From positions 434,001 through 498,000 of the forward strand of contig JACKKX010000001.1 of the NCBI GenBank assembly GCA_024236215.1: a stretch of DNA of 64,000 bases, read 5' to 3'. Source of the DNA: Novosphingobium sp. GTDB taxonomy: Bacteria > Pseudomonadota > Alphaproteobacteria > Sphingomonadales > Sphingomonadaceae. Both the position numbers and the translations under genes were made by a program. The notes under the pieces are model-generated. The model worked only from the letters and a program-made list of their open reading frames with translations. It was not told the DNA's origin and did not search any database. This document shows positions 1 through 8,484 of the stretch, one piece after another (position 1 is the stretch's first letter; the number at the start of each line of letters is the position of its first letter).

Positions 1-413
1 ATCTGCGCGTTGCGATCACCGTCGATCAGCCGGTCAACGTGCTGATAGAGATCGGTCCACACCGTTTGCGGACAGGTATAGCCGCACCAGGCGCGGCCGA
101 CCGCGCTGGTGACCAGGAACAGGCCGATCCCGGCCATGATCAACAGCCCGGCCACGAAATAGAATTCCTGCGGCCAGATCTCGATCGAGAACATGTAGAA
201 CCGGCGGTGGGCCAGATCGACCAGCACCGCCTGGTTCGGCGCATAGGGACCGCGATCCCAACGCAGCCACGGCGTGATGTAGTAGACGCCCAGGGTGAGC
301 GCCATGACCAGCCATTTGAAGCGACGGAAGCGGCCGTCTACCGCTTTGGGGAAGACGGCCTTTCGCTTCTCGTAAAGATGACTGGGTTGCTTTGCCGGTT
401 CAGGGCTGTGCAT
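1..413 (-). CDS. ccoG: cytochrome c oxidase accessory protein CcoG (5' part, cut by window edge)
   Basis: Only the first 137 codons are present; the gene runs off the left edge. The translation begins MHSPEPAKQPSHLYEKRKAV. It shows an amphipathic N-terminus, a first membrane segment near residues 29-45, a second hydrophobic segment near residues 82-98, and then the hallmark CcoG/FixG/RdxA stretch WCGYTCPQTVWTDLY. CcoG is a polyferredoxin-like membrane protein that reduces copper for cbb3 oxidase assembly. The downstream CX2CX2CX3C iron-sulfur motifs lie outside the window. Its ATG overlaps the end of ccoP by 14 bases, so it is the fifth gene of the ccoNOQP operon. Confidence 0.9.
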   Translation of the reverse strand, partial: MHSPEPAKQPSHLYEKRKAVFPKAVDGRFRRFKWLVMALTLGVYYITPWLRWDRGPYAPNQAVLVDLAHRRFYMFSIEIWPQEFYFVAGLLIMAGIGLFLVTSAVGRAWCGYTCPQTVWTDLYQHVDRLIDGDRNAQ

Positions 414-1323
414 TTCCACTTTCCGCTGCAGGAGTAGTCGGAGCTTCCACGAAGTCCTCACCGCCCCCCAGCGAGTGGACATAAAGTGCCAGCATCTTGA
501 TCGTCACCGGATCGAGCTTGGCTCCCCAGGCCGGCATAACCCCGGCATGGGCATTGGTGACGCTGGCCACAACCTTGTCATGGCTGCCGCCATAGAGCCA
601 GACCGCGTCGGTCAGGTTCGGCGCACCGAAGGCCCGCGAACCCTTGGCATCGTTGCCATGGCACACCGCGCAGTTGGCGGTGAAGATCGCCGCGCCCGAT
701 TGCGCTGCCGCATCGTTGGGCGCCTTGCCCGAAAGTGACAGCACATAGCTGGCGACATCGTTCACCTGGGCCGGGGTCAGGATCCCGTCACGACCGAACG
801 AAGGCATCAGGCTGCTGCGGGTGGCAGCATCGTCGGGCGAGCGGATACCGTGGGTGATCGTGGTCTCGATCTCCTGGGCATTGCCGCCCCACAGCCAGTC
901 GTCGTCCTTGAGGCTGGGATAGCCCGGATTGCCGGCCGCGCCCGCGCCATGGCACTGGACGCAGTTCTGGCGGAACGCGGCCCTGCCGCCGGCCACCGCC
1001 TTGTTGTAAAGGTCCGATCCCGGCGCGATCGTCTCGATCGGCGCCGCCGCGATCGCAGCCAGGGTTTCGCCCTTGGCTTCGTTGGCGGCCTTGAGTTCGG
1101 CCGCCAGCTGGCCGCGGCTGGACCAGCCCCACAAACCCTCGGTACCCGAATGGAGCAGCGGGATTGCGGGATAGACGATCATGTAGCCGATAGCGAAGAT
1201 GATGGTCAGGTAGGTCGTCCAGACCCACCACCGCGGCAGCGGATTGTTGAGTTCCTCGATGCCGTCCCATTCGTGACCGACGGTCTCGACGCCGGTCGGC
1301 TCGTCGATGCGCTTATTCGCCAT
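400..1323 (-). CDS. ccoP: cbb3-type cytochrome c oxidase subunit III, di-heme
   Basis: A 307-residue membrane-anchored di-heme c-type cytochrome that passes electrons to the catalytic subunit of cbb3 oxidase. After a soluble N-terminus with the family signature around GHEWDGIEELNNPLPRWW there is one membrane segment (about residues 33-55), then two cytochrome c domains with heme motifs CVQCH (about 121-125) and CAVCH (about 218-222). Axial methionine candidates occur in SLMPSF and GVMPAWG. The start chosen is the ATG preceded by GGGGGTG six bases upstream. An in-frame GTG five codons earlier is possible but sits inside that ribosome-binding sequence. The start overlaps the end of ccoQ by 11 bases. 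Confidence 0.96.
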   Translation of the reverse strand: MANKRIDEPTGVETVGHEWDGIEELNNPLPRWWVWTTYLTIIFAIGYMIVYPAIPLLHSGTEGLWGWSSRGQLAAELKAANEAKGETLAAIAAAPIETIAPGSDLYNKAVAGGRAAFRQNCVQCHGAGAAGNPGYPSLKDDDWLWGGNAQEIETTITHGIRSPDDAATRSSLMPSFGRDGILTPAQVNDVASYVLSLSGKAPNDAAAQSGAAIFTANCAVCHGNDAKGSRAFGAPNLTDAVWLYGGSHDKVVASVTNAHAGVMPAWGAKLDPVTIKMLALYVHSLGGGEDFVEAPTTPAAESGNAQP

Positions 1324-1501
1324 TGTAGTCACCCCCACGGTTGTCTTCGGCGAAGATCATGTTTGCCGCTTCCTCGTTCGCCTTCCTGGCGCCCGGCCGG
1401 AATGGCCAGGCAACCAGGACCACGAACAGTACGAAGGTCGCGACAAGTCCCCAGCTGTCGGCAAACTGCCGCAGCGTCTCATAGGTCGAATGCGGGCTCA
1501 C
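1313..1501 (-). CDS. ccoQ: cbb3-type oxidase subunit CcoQ/FixQ
   Basis: A 62-residue protein with one membrane helix (about residues 18-33, ending [10 protein letters not shown]) and a short charged tail. CcoQ is the small subunit that stabilises cbb3 oxidase and its interaction with CcoP. The W-x-F-R-P-G sequence after the helix is typical of the FixQ family. It is translationally coupled to both neighbours: its start overlaps the ccoO stop and its stop overlaps the ccoP start. Identification rests on the helix-plus-motif pattern and the position between ccoO and ccoP. Confidence 0.93.
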   Translation of the reverse strand: MSPHSTYETLRQFADSWGLVATFVLFVVLVAWPFRPGARKANEEAANMIFAEDNRGGDYNGE

Positions 1502-2265
1502 CGCCCCTTCTCCTGCTTGGCCAGCTCTTCCTGAGCCGCCGCGCTGTTGACGTCGACCATCGTGCCCAGCACCTGGAGATAGGCGACCAGCGCGTCCATC
1601 TCGCTCAGCTTGGCAGGATTGCCGTCAAAATCGCGGACCTGCGCCTTGGGATACCGCGCGATCAGATCGGCGTTGTCGGCGTTGGGATCGGCCTGCGATT
1701 TGAGATCGGCGTTGGCCTTGGCGATGTCGTCCTTGCTGTAGGGTACGCCGACGCGCGACAGCGCGGTCAGTTCGGCGCCCATATCGCCCTGATCAAGATC
1801 GTTGTTCTTGAGGAAGGCATAGGTCGGCATCACCGATTCGGGCACCACCGCGCGCGGATCGGTCAGGTGCTGGACGTGCCATTCATCCGAATAGCGACCG
1901 CCAACACGCGCCAGATCCGGCCCGGTGCGCTTCGAGCCCCACTGGAACGGATGATCGTACATCGATTCCGCTGCCAGGCTGTAATGCCCGTAGCGTTCCT
2001 GCTCGTCGCGGAACGGACGGATCATCTGGCTGTGGCAGACGTAGCAGCCCTCGCGGACATAGATGTCACGCCCGGCCTGCTCGAGCGGGGTGTAGGGACG
2101 CATCCCTTCCACCTTCTCGATCGTGTTGTCGATCCAGAACAGCGGCGCGATTTCCACGATCCCGCCGATGATCACCGCGACGAAGGCGAAGGCCCCGAGC
2201 AGAGCGATGTTACGCTCCAGCTTCTTGTGCCGGCCCCAGGGTTCCTTTGCAGTTTCAGAAGTCAT
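1498..2265 (-). CDS. ccoO: cbb3-type cytochrome c oxidase subunit II, mono-heme
   Basis: A 255-residue mono-heme cytochrome c subunit of cbb3 oxidase. One N-terminal membrane helix (about residues 21-44) anchors a periplasmic domain whose heme motif [12 protein letters not shown] is at about residues 74-85; the sequence around [12 protein letters not shown] and the later ESVMPTYAF (axial Met) are standard for CcoO. Length matches the family. It ends in a 4-base overlap with ccoQ and follows ccoN by 12 bases, so the five cco genes form one transcription unit. Confidence 0.96.
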   Translation of the reverse strand: MTSETAKEPWGRHKKLERNIALLGAFAFVAVIIGGIVEIAPLFWIDNTIEKVEGMRPYTPLEQAGRDIYVREGCYVCHSQMIRPFRDEQERYGHYSLAAESMYDHPFQWGSKRTGPDLARVGGRYSDEWHVQHLTDPRAVVPESVMPTYAFLKNNDLDQGDMGAELTALSRVGVPYSKDDIAKANADLKSQADPNADNADLIARYPKAQVRDFDGNPAKLSEMDALVAYLQVLGTMVDVNSAAAQEELAKQEKGR

Positions 2266-2277
2266 TGCTTGTCCCCC

Positions 2278-3924
2278 TTATTCTGCGGCGACCAGCGGCC
2301 GGTCGGCAGCGGGATCATAGGTGGCCTGACGCATCGGCTCTTCCTGACGGAGATTGCCGGCGATCGTCTGCCACACGTTGAAGGCCCAGATCAGCGCACC
2401 GGAGAGGTACATCACGCCGCCCAGGGCACGCAGGATGAACATCGGGTGGAGCGCCTGCACGGTCTCGGCAAAGCTGTTCACCAGATAGCCGTCGGCACCG
2501 TATTCGCGCCACATCAGGCCCTGGGTGATCCCCGCCACCCACATCGAGGACGCGTAGAACACGATCCCCAGCGTGGCGAGCCAGAAGTGCCAGTTGATCA
2601 TCCGCTGCGAATACATCCGCTCACGGCCCCACAGACGCGGAACCAGGAAGTAGACCGCCGAGAAGGTGATCATCCCGTTCCAGCCCAGCGCACCGGAGTG
2701 CACATGGCCGATCGTCCAGTCGGTATAGTGCGAGAGCGAGTTGACCGACTTGATCGACATCATCGGCCCTTCGAAGGTCGACATGCCGTAGAAGGCCACG
2801 CTCATCACCATCATGCGGATGATCGGATCGGTGCGGACCTTGTCCCAGGCGCCGTTGAGCGTCATCAGGCCGTTGATCATCCCGCCCCAGCTGGGCATCC
2901 ACAGCATCACCGAGAACACCATGCCCAGCGTCTGCGCCCAGTCGGGCAGCGCGGTATAGTGCAGGTGGTGCGGACCCGCCCAGATGTAGAGGAAGATCAG
3001 CGCCCAGAAGTGCACGATCGACAGGCGGTAGGAATAGACCGGACGCTCAGCCTGCTTCGGAACGAAGTAGTACATCATCGCCAGGAAGCCCGCGGTCAGG
3101 AAGAAGCCCACCGCGTTGTGCCCGTACCACCATTGCACCAGCGCGCCCTGCACGCCGCCCCACAGCGGGTACGAGCGCGATCCGAACACGCTGATCGGCA
3201 GGTTGACGTTGTTGACCAGGTGCAACATCGCCACGGTGATGATGAAGCTGAGATAGAACCAGTTGGCCACGTAGATGTGGGGTTCCTTGCGCTTCATGAT
3301 CGTGCCGACGAAAACCGCCAGATAGGCCACCCAGACCAGGGTAAGCCACAGATCGACGTACCATTCGGGCTCGGCATATTCCTTGGCCTGGGTAATCCCC
3401 AGGACATAGCCGGTAGCCGCAAGCACGATGAACAGCTGATAGCCCCAGAACACGAAGCGCGCGACCCCCGGGAGCGCCAGACGGGCCCGGCAGGTGCGCT
3501 GCACCACGTAGAACGAGGTCGAGATCAGCGCCGTGCCCCCGAAGGCGAAAATCACCGCCGAGGTGTGCAGCGGCCGGATCCGTCCGAAGTTCAGGAACGG
3601 CTCGAAGTTGAGGAGCGGGAAGGCAAGCTGCAAGGCGATCACCAGACCGACCAGGAAACCCACCACGCCCCAGAATGTGGTGAGGATTACCCCGGCGCGG
3701 ACCAGGTCGTCATCGTATTTGCCTTGATCGAGCGCTACCCCGGTGCCGGTCGCGGCAGCAAGGTAGTTGGTCTTGACCAGCGAAAAGCCCAGGCCGACCA
3801 GAGCCGCCAGGCCGAAAACCGCCATATGGATCGCGAACCCGGTGTCCACCGCGTTCACGAACATGAATATGGCGAACATGAGCGCGACCAGCCACAAGCC
3901 GGCGCGTGCCACTATCGATTCCAT
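2278..3924 (-). CDS. ccoN: cbb3-type cytochrome c oxidase subunit I (catalytic)
   Basis: A 548-residue polytopic heme-copper oxidase subunit that reduces oxygen to water with high affinity and pumps protons. Recognisable motifs are RPLHTSAV (low-spin heme His, about residue 120), [11 protein letters not shown] (active-site His region), [13 protein letters not shown] (the two CuB histidines) and [13 protein letters not shown] (heme ligands). About a dozen hydrophobic helices cover the protein. The ATG is preceded by GGGGGGAAG. It is the first gene of ccoNOQPG and lies 105 bases downstream of a perfect FNR-type palindrome, so low-oxygen induction by the FnrL encoded nearby is likely. Confidence 0.97.
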   Translation of the reverse strand: MESIVARAGLWLVALMFAIFMFVNAVDTGFAIHMAVFGLAALVGLGFSLVKTNYLAAATGTGVALDQGKYDDDLVRAGVILTTFWGVVGFLVGLVIALQLAFPLLNFEPFLNFGRIRPLHTSAVIFAFGGTALISTSFYVVQRTCRARLALPGVARFVFWGYQLFIVLAATGYVLGITQAKEYAEPEWYVDLWLTLVWVAYLAVFVGTIMKRKEPHIYVANWFYLSFIITVAMLHLVNNVNLPISVFGSRSYPLWGGVQGALVQWWYGHNAVGFFLTAGFLAMMYYFVPKQAERPVYSYRLSIVHFWALIFLYIWAGPHHLHYTALPDWAQTLGMVFSVMLWMPSWGGMINGLMTLNGAWDKVRTDPIIRMMVMSVAFYGMSTFEGPMMSIKSVNSLSHYTDWTIGHVHSGALGWNGMITFSAVYFLVPRLWGRERMYSQRMINWHFWLATLGIVFYASSMWVAGITQGLMWREYGADGYLVNSFAETVQALHPMFILRALGGVMYLSGALIWAFNVWQTIAGNLRQEEPMRQATYDPAADRPLVAAE

Positions 3925-4029
3925 GAGTTACTTCCCCCCTCATGTTTGGGTTAAATGGAATACGGTTAAATCAGAAAACGCTAATATTGCCAAACTGATC
4001 CCCTTTCAACCCGGCATTGCAGCGCCACA

Positions 4030-4043
4030 TTGACCGGGATCAA
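4030..4043. promoter_or_regulatory. FNR/FixK-type box between ccoN and ompW
   Basis: The sequence TTGACCGGGATCAA is a full match to the TTGA-N6-TCAA core recognised by FNR, FixK and FnrL proteins. It lies in the divergent gap, 105 bases from the ccoN start and 150 bases from the ompW start, and could serve either gene. An FnrL gene is encoded 0.8 kb away. No matching -10 elements were assigned, so which promoter it serves is inference. Confidence 0.8.
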
Positions 4044-4086
4044 AACGGGTCGGACTGTGGAAAAATACCTCGAAAACCGCCGGAAA

Positions 4087-4100
4087 TTGCGCAGGATCAA
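4087..4100. promoter_or_regulatory. second, degenerate FNR-type box (ompW side)
   Basis: TTGCGCAGGATCAA matches seven of the eight core bases of TTGA-N6-TCAA and sits 93 bases before the ompW ATG. It has the same one-base deviation (TTGC half-site) as the site upstream of fnrL, which supports a real, weaker site. It could give ompW its own oxygen control independent of the perfect box. Confidence 0.5.
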
Positions 4101-4193
4101 TGTTTGCACCCGCAGCATGGGCGCAAAGGCCCAGCGACGTCGCAACACTCAACGGCCGCACGGGGCGGCCAATGCGACGGCGGATGAGGGATC

Positions 4194-4865
4194 ATGAAGA
4201 AACTCACCATCGCGGCGGCCCTTGCCACCGCTACCATGCTTTCCAGCCCGGCCCTGGCGGCCGACGCGGGCACTGTCCAGGTCAAGCTGATGGCCACCGG
4301 CGTCCTGCCCGACGGCAAGATCGACAAGGTCAACATCAATGCGGTCGGCCTCCCGGCTACCACCCAGACCACCGCCAACGACAACGTCGTACCGACCCTG
4401 GCGATCGACTACTATGTCAGCCCGGCGATTTCGGTTGAGACGATCTGCTGCTTCACCCAGCACCATGTGACGGGCGCTGGTCCGATTGCGGGAGCCGACG
4501 TTGCGCAGCATGTCCTGATTCTCCCGGCGACGGTGACACTGAAGTATCACCTCGATGCGGGTCCGATCAAACCCTATGTCGGCGTTGGTCCCAGCGTTTT
4601 CTTCTACTTCGACGAAAAGCCGGGCGCGACCGCGATCGCACTGGGCGCCTCGAAGCTGAAGATGGACAACAAGTTCGGCGTGGCGGTTCAGGCAGGGTTC
4701 GACATCCCGGTGAACGACACCGGCATGGGCATCTCGCTCGACGCCAAGAAGTACTTCATGAAGACCACCACCCATTTCTACACTGCGGCTGGGGTCGAAG
4801 CGCTTTCGACCGACCACAAGCTCGATCCGTGGGTGATCTCGGGCGGCGTGTACTTCAGCTTCTGA
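4194..4865 (+). CDS. ompW: OmpW family outer membrane protein
   Basis: A 223-residue outer membrane beta-barrel protein of the OmpW family, which forms small eight-stranded barrels for hydrophobic compounds. A signal peptide (MKKLTIAAALATATMLSSPALA, cleavage after ALA) is followed by family hallmarks: LPPTTQT-like GLPATTQTTANDNVVPTL, an ETICCFTQHHV segment, KYHLDAGPIKPYVGVG, and a C-terminus SGGVYFSF ending in Phe as barrels do. The ATG follows GATGAGGG. It is divergent from ccoN with FNR boxes between them; OmpW is FNR-controlled in enteric bacteria, which fits. Confidence 0.92.
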   Translation: MKKLTIAAALATATMLSSPALAADAGTVQVKLMATGVLPDGKIDKVNINAVGLPATTQTTANDNVVPTLAIDYYVSPAISVETICCFTQHHVTGAGPIAGADVAQHVLILPATVTLKYHLDAGPIKPYVGVGPSVFFYFDEKPGATAIALGASKLKMDNKFGVAVQAGFDIPVNDTGMGISLDAKKYFMKTTTHFYTAAGVEALSTDHKLDPWVISGGVYFSF

Positions 4866-4889
4866 GGTAATTGGGGTGCCGGGGCCGGT

Positions 4890-5588
4890 TCAGCCGGCCT
4901 CGGCCGCCAGCCCTTCGCGATCGACGATAATCACTTCGCGGCGCGAGGGCAGATCGATCAGCCCATCGGCCTTGAGCCGAGTGAACTGGCGGCTGACCGT
5001 TTCGATCGTCAGCCCCAATACGTCGGCGACCTGCTGGCGTGAAAAGGGCAGCGCAAATTTGCGCAGCGGCTGGCCCGGCGTCTCGATGCAGCCGGGTTCG
5101 ACCAGCCTTTCGGACATTTCCAGCAGGAAACTGGCGACCTTTTCGCTCGCCGACTTGCGCCCCAGCAGCAGCATCCAGCGCCGCGTGCGGTCGAGCTCGG
5201 CCAGGGTGCGCTGGAGCAGCTTGTGCTCAAGGCTGGGGTGCTCGCGCGCGAAGGCATCGAAATCCTTGCGGCTGAACACGCAGACCCGCGCCTCGGTCAG
5301 TGCGGTCACGCCGTGGCCGCTGGTCGACCCGAACGGGCGGCCGATGAAATCCGAGGGGTAGACCACCCCGACAATCTGTTCGCGCCCATCCTCGGTTCCG
5401 GTCGAAAGCTTGAGCACGCCTTCGATGACATTGGCGACGAGAACCGAATCCTCGCCCTCCCACATCAGCGATTCGCCGGGGGTCAGCGTACGGCGCCGAC
5501 CGATCGCGTTGAGCGCCTTGATCTCGTCGCCATCGAGCGAGGAGCAGATAGCGCGGTTGCGCACAACACAGGTATCGCACGAGATCAT
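4890..5588 (-). CDS. fnrL: oxygen-sensing Crp/Fnr regulator, FnrL type
   Basis: A 232-residue Crp/Fnr-family regulator. Cysteines at 4, 7 and 15 (CDTCVVRNRAIC, CX2CX7C) plus a cysteine in ARVCVFSRKDF at about residue 104 give the four ligands expected for an oxygen-labile 4Fe-4S cluster, as in FNR and Rhodobacter FnrL. A cyclic-nucleotide-like fold (about 30-140) and a dimer helix precede the winged helix (about 165-225), where FSRQQVADVLGLTIETVSRQFTRL is the recognition region, with E, S and R placed to read TTGA. It is convergent with ompW. A near-perfect FNR box 24 bases upstream suggests self-regulation. Confidence 0.93.
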   Translation of the reverse strand: MISCDTCVVRNRAICSSLDGDEIKALNAIGRRRTLTPGESLMWEGEDSVLVANVIEGVLKLSTGTEDGREQIVGVVYPSDFIGRPFGSTSGHGVTALTEARVCVFSRKDFDAFAREHPSLEHKLLQRTLAELDRTRRWMLLLGRKSASEKVASFLLEMSERLVEPGCIETPGQPLRKFALPFSRQQVADVLGLTIETVSRQFTRLKADGLIDLPSRREVIIVDREGLAAEAG

Positions 5589-5611
5589 GGCCGACGCCTA
5601 TGCAGCGCCAT

Positions 5612-5625
5612 TTGACCGCGCGCAA
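5612..5625. promoter_or_regulatory. degenerate FNR-type box upstream of fnrL
   Basis: TTGACCGCGCGCAA matches seven of eight core positions of TTGA-N6-TCAA. It begins 24 bases upstream of the fnrL ATG, close enough to overlap its promoter, so autorepression is the simplest reading. It also lies 15 bases or less from the end of fliA, which leaves almost no other spacer. Confidence 0.55.
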
Positions 5626-5626
5626 G

Positions 5627-6370
5627 TTAGATGATGTCCGCGACCCCCGCCAGCGCGGCGCGCAATTTCTCGAGCGCCTGGGCCTTGAGCTGGTGGACGC
5701 GTGGTATCGAAACCCCAAGTGTTTCGGCTATTTCCGAGAGGTTTAGCTCTTCGACGAAGTAAAGCTGGATCACCAGTTGCAAGCGCTCGGGCAGCGCCGC
5801 GATGGCCGCCACGACATGGCCGCGCATTTCCGCATCGGTCAGAATTTCGAGCGCATCGGGTCGCTGATCGGCAAAGGCCGGATCGGTATCGGCATAGACC
5901 TCGTCGATGGATTCGAAGCGCAGCGGCTCGCTCGATCCGCGCAGCGCGGCCAGATCGCGCTCCGATATGCCCATCGCCTCGGCCAGCTCGGCCGGGCTCG
6001 GATCGCGCCCCAGCAAGGTGCGCAGGGCCGTTTCCTTCGCGCCAAGCAATCGCCGCCGCTCGGCCGCGCCGCGCGAAAGCGGAACCGCGCGGCGGATCAG
6101 ATCGACCATCGCCCCGCGCACCCTGAGCTTGGCATAGGCGGCAAAGCCGTCTTCGGTCGGGCCGGCGTGGCGCTGCGCGGCCTCGGTCAGCGCGACCATC
6201 CCGGCCTGCATCAGGTCTTCAAGCTCGATCCCCGCGCGCCCGGTGCCGTGGGCATGCCAAGCCAGCCGCCGGACCATCGGCACGAACCGGCGAACCCGTT
6301 CGGCAGTGGCGGCACGGTAGGCTTCCTGGGCGCCGGAATGGGCGGCAAGGCTCTTGTGGTCATGGATCAT
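5627..6370 (-). CDS. fliA: flagellar sigma factor FliA (sigma-28)
   Basis: A 247-residue sigma-70 family protein of the FliA class, which directs late flagellar transcription. Region 2 spans about residues 30-105 (LEDLMQAGMVALTEAAQRHA, then FAAYAKLRVRGAMVDLIR, characteristic of FliA), region 3 about 115-165 (GRDPSPAELAEAMGISERDL), and region 4 about 185-240 with the helix-turn-helix LNLSEIAETLGVSIPRVHQL. Its ATG overlaps the flhA stop (ATGA), so it is the last gene of a transglycosylase-flhA-fliA unit with a sigma-54 promoter. Its predicted inhibitor FlgM is encoded 3.4 kb upstream on the same strand. Confidence 0.95.
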   Translation of the reverse strand: MIHDHKSLAAHSGAQEAYRAATAERVRRFVPMVRRLAWHAHGTGRAGIELEDLMQAGMVALTEAAQRHAGPTEDGFAAYAKLRVRGAMVDLIRRAVPLSRGAAERRRLLGAKETALRTLLGRDPSPAELAEAMGISERDLAALRGSSEPLRFESIDEVYADTDPAFADQRPDALEILTDAEMRGHVVAAIAALPERLQLVIQLYFVEELNLSEIAETLGVSIPRVHQLKAQALEKLRAALAGVADII

Positions 6371-8484
6371 GCAGGGACACTTTCGGGTTCGAAGTGAGTG
6401 TGTGGTTGCGGAAGGGCCGGGGCGGCGGGCACGGACCCGCCAATCACCGCGACCACCTCGATCGGCTGTTCGGGCGGCAGTTCGGCGATCGAAAGCACCA
6501 GGATCGAGGGCGCGCGCAGCCGGAGCAGCGCGGCGAGCGCGCGGCGGGCGCGCGGCTGGACGATCAGCGCCATCGGCGGCGCTCCGGCCCCGCGCTGCGC
6601 GACCAGCGTGGCGGCGTGCTCACCGATCGAGCGGGCAAGATCGGGCTCGATCACCGGCTGACCGGTGACGGGATCGCTCAGCCCCTGGACGATTGCCGCC
6701 TCAAGCCGGGCGTCGAGCGTCAGCACCGGCAGTCGCTCGCCCGGCGCGCAGATCCGTGCCACCAGCAACGCGCCAAGGTCCGCGCGCAGCAGCTCGACCA
6801 GGGCATCGTGCTCAAGCGTCTGCTGCACCACTTCGGACAGGCTGGAAAGGATCGGCAGTGGATGACCGATCGAAATCCCCTCTTCGAGCAGCGCGCGCAG
6901 CAGCCGGGTCAGCGCGGCAAGCGAGAGCGGCTGGGGATGGATCGTTTCGACCAGTCCGGCGGCATGTTCGCGCACCCCGTCGAGGATCGCCCTGACCTCA
7001 TCGGGGCCAAGCAGCGCCTGCGCCCGCTCGCCCAGCACCTGGTTGAGGTGGGTGGCGATCACGGTCGATGCATCGACGGTCAGGAACCCTTCGGCCACGG
7101 CATGATCGCGCGCGGCGGGATCGATCCACAGCGCCGGGCAGCCGAAACTGGGATCGCGTGTGGCCTCTCCCGCAAGCTTGTGGCCCTCGCGAACCTCACC
7201 CGCGTCGATCGCCAGCACCTTGTCGGGACGGATCGTTCCCCCGCCCAGCGGCACCCCGCCCAGCACGATGCGGTAATCGCCGGGGGCAAGATCGAGCGAA
7301 TCGCGCACCCGGAACTGCGGCACGACGAAGCCGAACAGCTGGCTGAGCTGCTTGCGCACCCCGGTGATCCGCGCCACCAGCGGCGAGCCGCGGCGATCGT
7401 CGACCAGATGGACCAGGCCATAGCCCAGCTCGATCGTGACCAGCGTATGGTCGGATACCTCGTCGAGCGCGATCCGCCCCGGATCGGCGGCGGCGAGCGG
7501 CTCTATCACTCTTGCCGGACGCGCGGCGCGCGCCTCGAGCCGGCGCCACAGCCATGCCGCCAGCCCCGCAGCGGGCAGGAACACGCTTTGCGGCATCGCC
7601 GGGATCATCCCGATCGCGCCCAAGATCACCGCCACCGGCAGCCATGTGCCGGGGCTGGCGAGCTGACCGCCGATCTGCCCGGCCAGATCGCGATTGTCGG
7701 CCACGCGGGTGACAATCACCGCCGCCGCGATCGAGAGCAGCAGCGCGGGAACCTGCGCCACCAGCGCATCGCCCACCGCCAGGGTGATGTATTTCTGCGC
7801 CGCATCGCCCGCGCTCAGGCCGTGGCTGACCATGCCGAGCACGAACCCGGCCAGGATGTTGACCGCCAGGATCAGCACCGCGGCGATCGCATCGCCCTTC
7901 ACGAACTTGCTGGCGCCGTCCATCGAGCCGTAGAAGTCGGCCTCGGTCGCCACTTCGCGGCGCCGCGCCTTGGCCTCGTCGGCGCTGAGCAGCCCGGCGG
8001 CGAGATCGGCGTCGATAGCCATCTGCTTGCCCGGCAGGGCATCGAGGGTGAAACGCGCCGATACCTCGGAGACGCGCCCCGCGCCCTTGGTCACCACTAC
8101 CATGTTGATGATCATCAGGATCATGAACACGAACAGCCCGACGACGAAATTGCCCCCGACCAGGAAGGCGCCAAAGGCCTCGATCACGTGCCCGGCCGCC
8201 GCACCGCCCTGATGCCCGTTGACCAGCACCACGCGGGTCGAGGCGACGTTGAGCGAAAGCCGCAGCAGCGTCGCGAACAGCAACACCGAGGGGAAGGACG
8301 AGAAATCGAGTGGCTTTTCCGCGTTCATCGCCGCCATCAGGATCGCCACCGAGAGCGCGATGTTGAGCACGAAGAACACGTCGAGCACCGCCGCCGGGGT
8401 CGGCACGACCATCAGGCAGATCAGCGCGAGAATCCCCGCGGGCAGCGCCAGCGCGGCGGGCTTGATCCGGGCGAAGAGGCTCAC
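6367..8484 (-). CDS. flhA: flagellar type III export gate protein FlhA
   Basis: A 705-residue inner membrane protein forming the nonameric export gate of the flagellar secretion system. Eight or so helices fill the first 330 residues, with the FHIPEP-family stretch around DFSSFPSVLLFATLLRLSLN, GQRIV-like regions and the conserved cytoplasmic loop ARFTLDALPGKQMAIDADL (about 145-165). The remaining half is the soluble ring domain that docks chaperone-substrate complexes. Length matches FlhA. Its start overlaps the transglycosylase stop and its stop overlaps the fliA start, both by 4 bases. Confidence 0.97.
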   Translation of the reverse strand: MSLFARIKPAALALPAGILALICLMVVPTPAAVLDVFFVLNIALSVAILMAAMNAEKPLDFSSFPSVLLFATLLRLSLNVASTRVVLVNGHQGGAAAGHVIEAFGAFLVGGNFVVGLFVFMILMIINMVVVTKGAGRVSEVSARFTLDALPGKQMAIDADLAAGLLSADEAKARRREVATEADFYGSMDGASKFVKGDAIAAVLILAVNILAGFVLGMVSHGLSAGDAAQKYITLAVGDALVAQVPALLLSIAAAVIVTRVADNRDLAGQIGGQLASPGTWLPVAVILGAIGMIPAMPQSVFLPAAGLAAWLWRRLEARAARPARVIEPLAAADPGRIALDEVSDHTLVTIELGYGLVHLVDDRRGSPLVARITGVRKQLSQLFGFVVPQFRVRDSLDLAPGDYRIVLGGVPLGGGTIRPDKVLAIDAGEVREGHKLAGEATRDPSFGCPALWIDPAARDHAVAEGFLTVDASTVIATHLNQVLGERAQALLGPDEVRAILDGVREHAAGLVETIHPQPLSLAALTRLLRALLEEGISIGHPLPILSSLSEVVQQTLEHDALVELLRADLGALLVARICAPGERLPVLTLDARLEAAIVQGLSDPVTGQPVIEPDLARSIGEHAATLVAQRGAGAPPMALIVQPRARRALAALLRLRAPSILVLSIAELPPEQPIEVVAVIGGSVPAAPALPQPHTHFEPESVPA

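Noticed and set aside
850-3954. A 1034-codon open frame on the plus strand opposite ccoNOP
   Set aside because: It is the antisense shadow of strongly conserved cco genes in GC-rich DNA; the translation is Arg/His/Gln-rich with no domain and no ribosome-binding site.
4883-4899. GGCCGG-TTCAG-CCGGCC hairpin at the ompW/fnrL junction
   Set aside because: Short stem without a T run and partly inside the fnrL 3' end; not enough to call a terminator.
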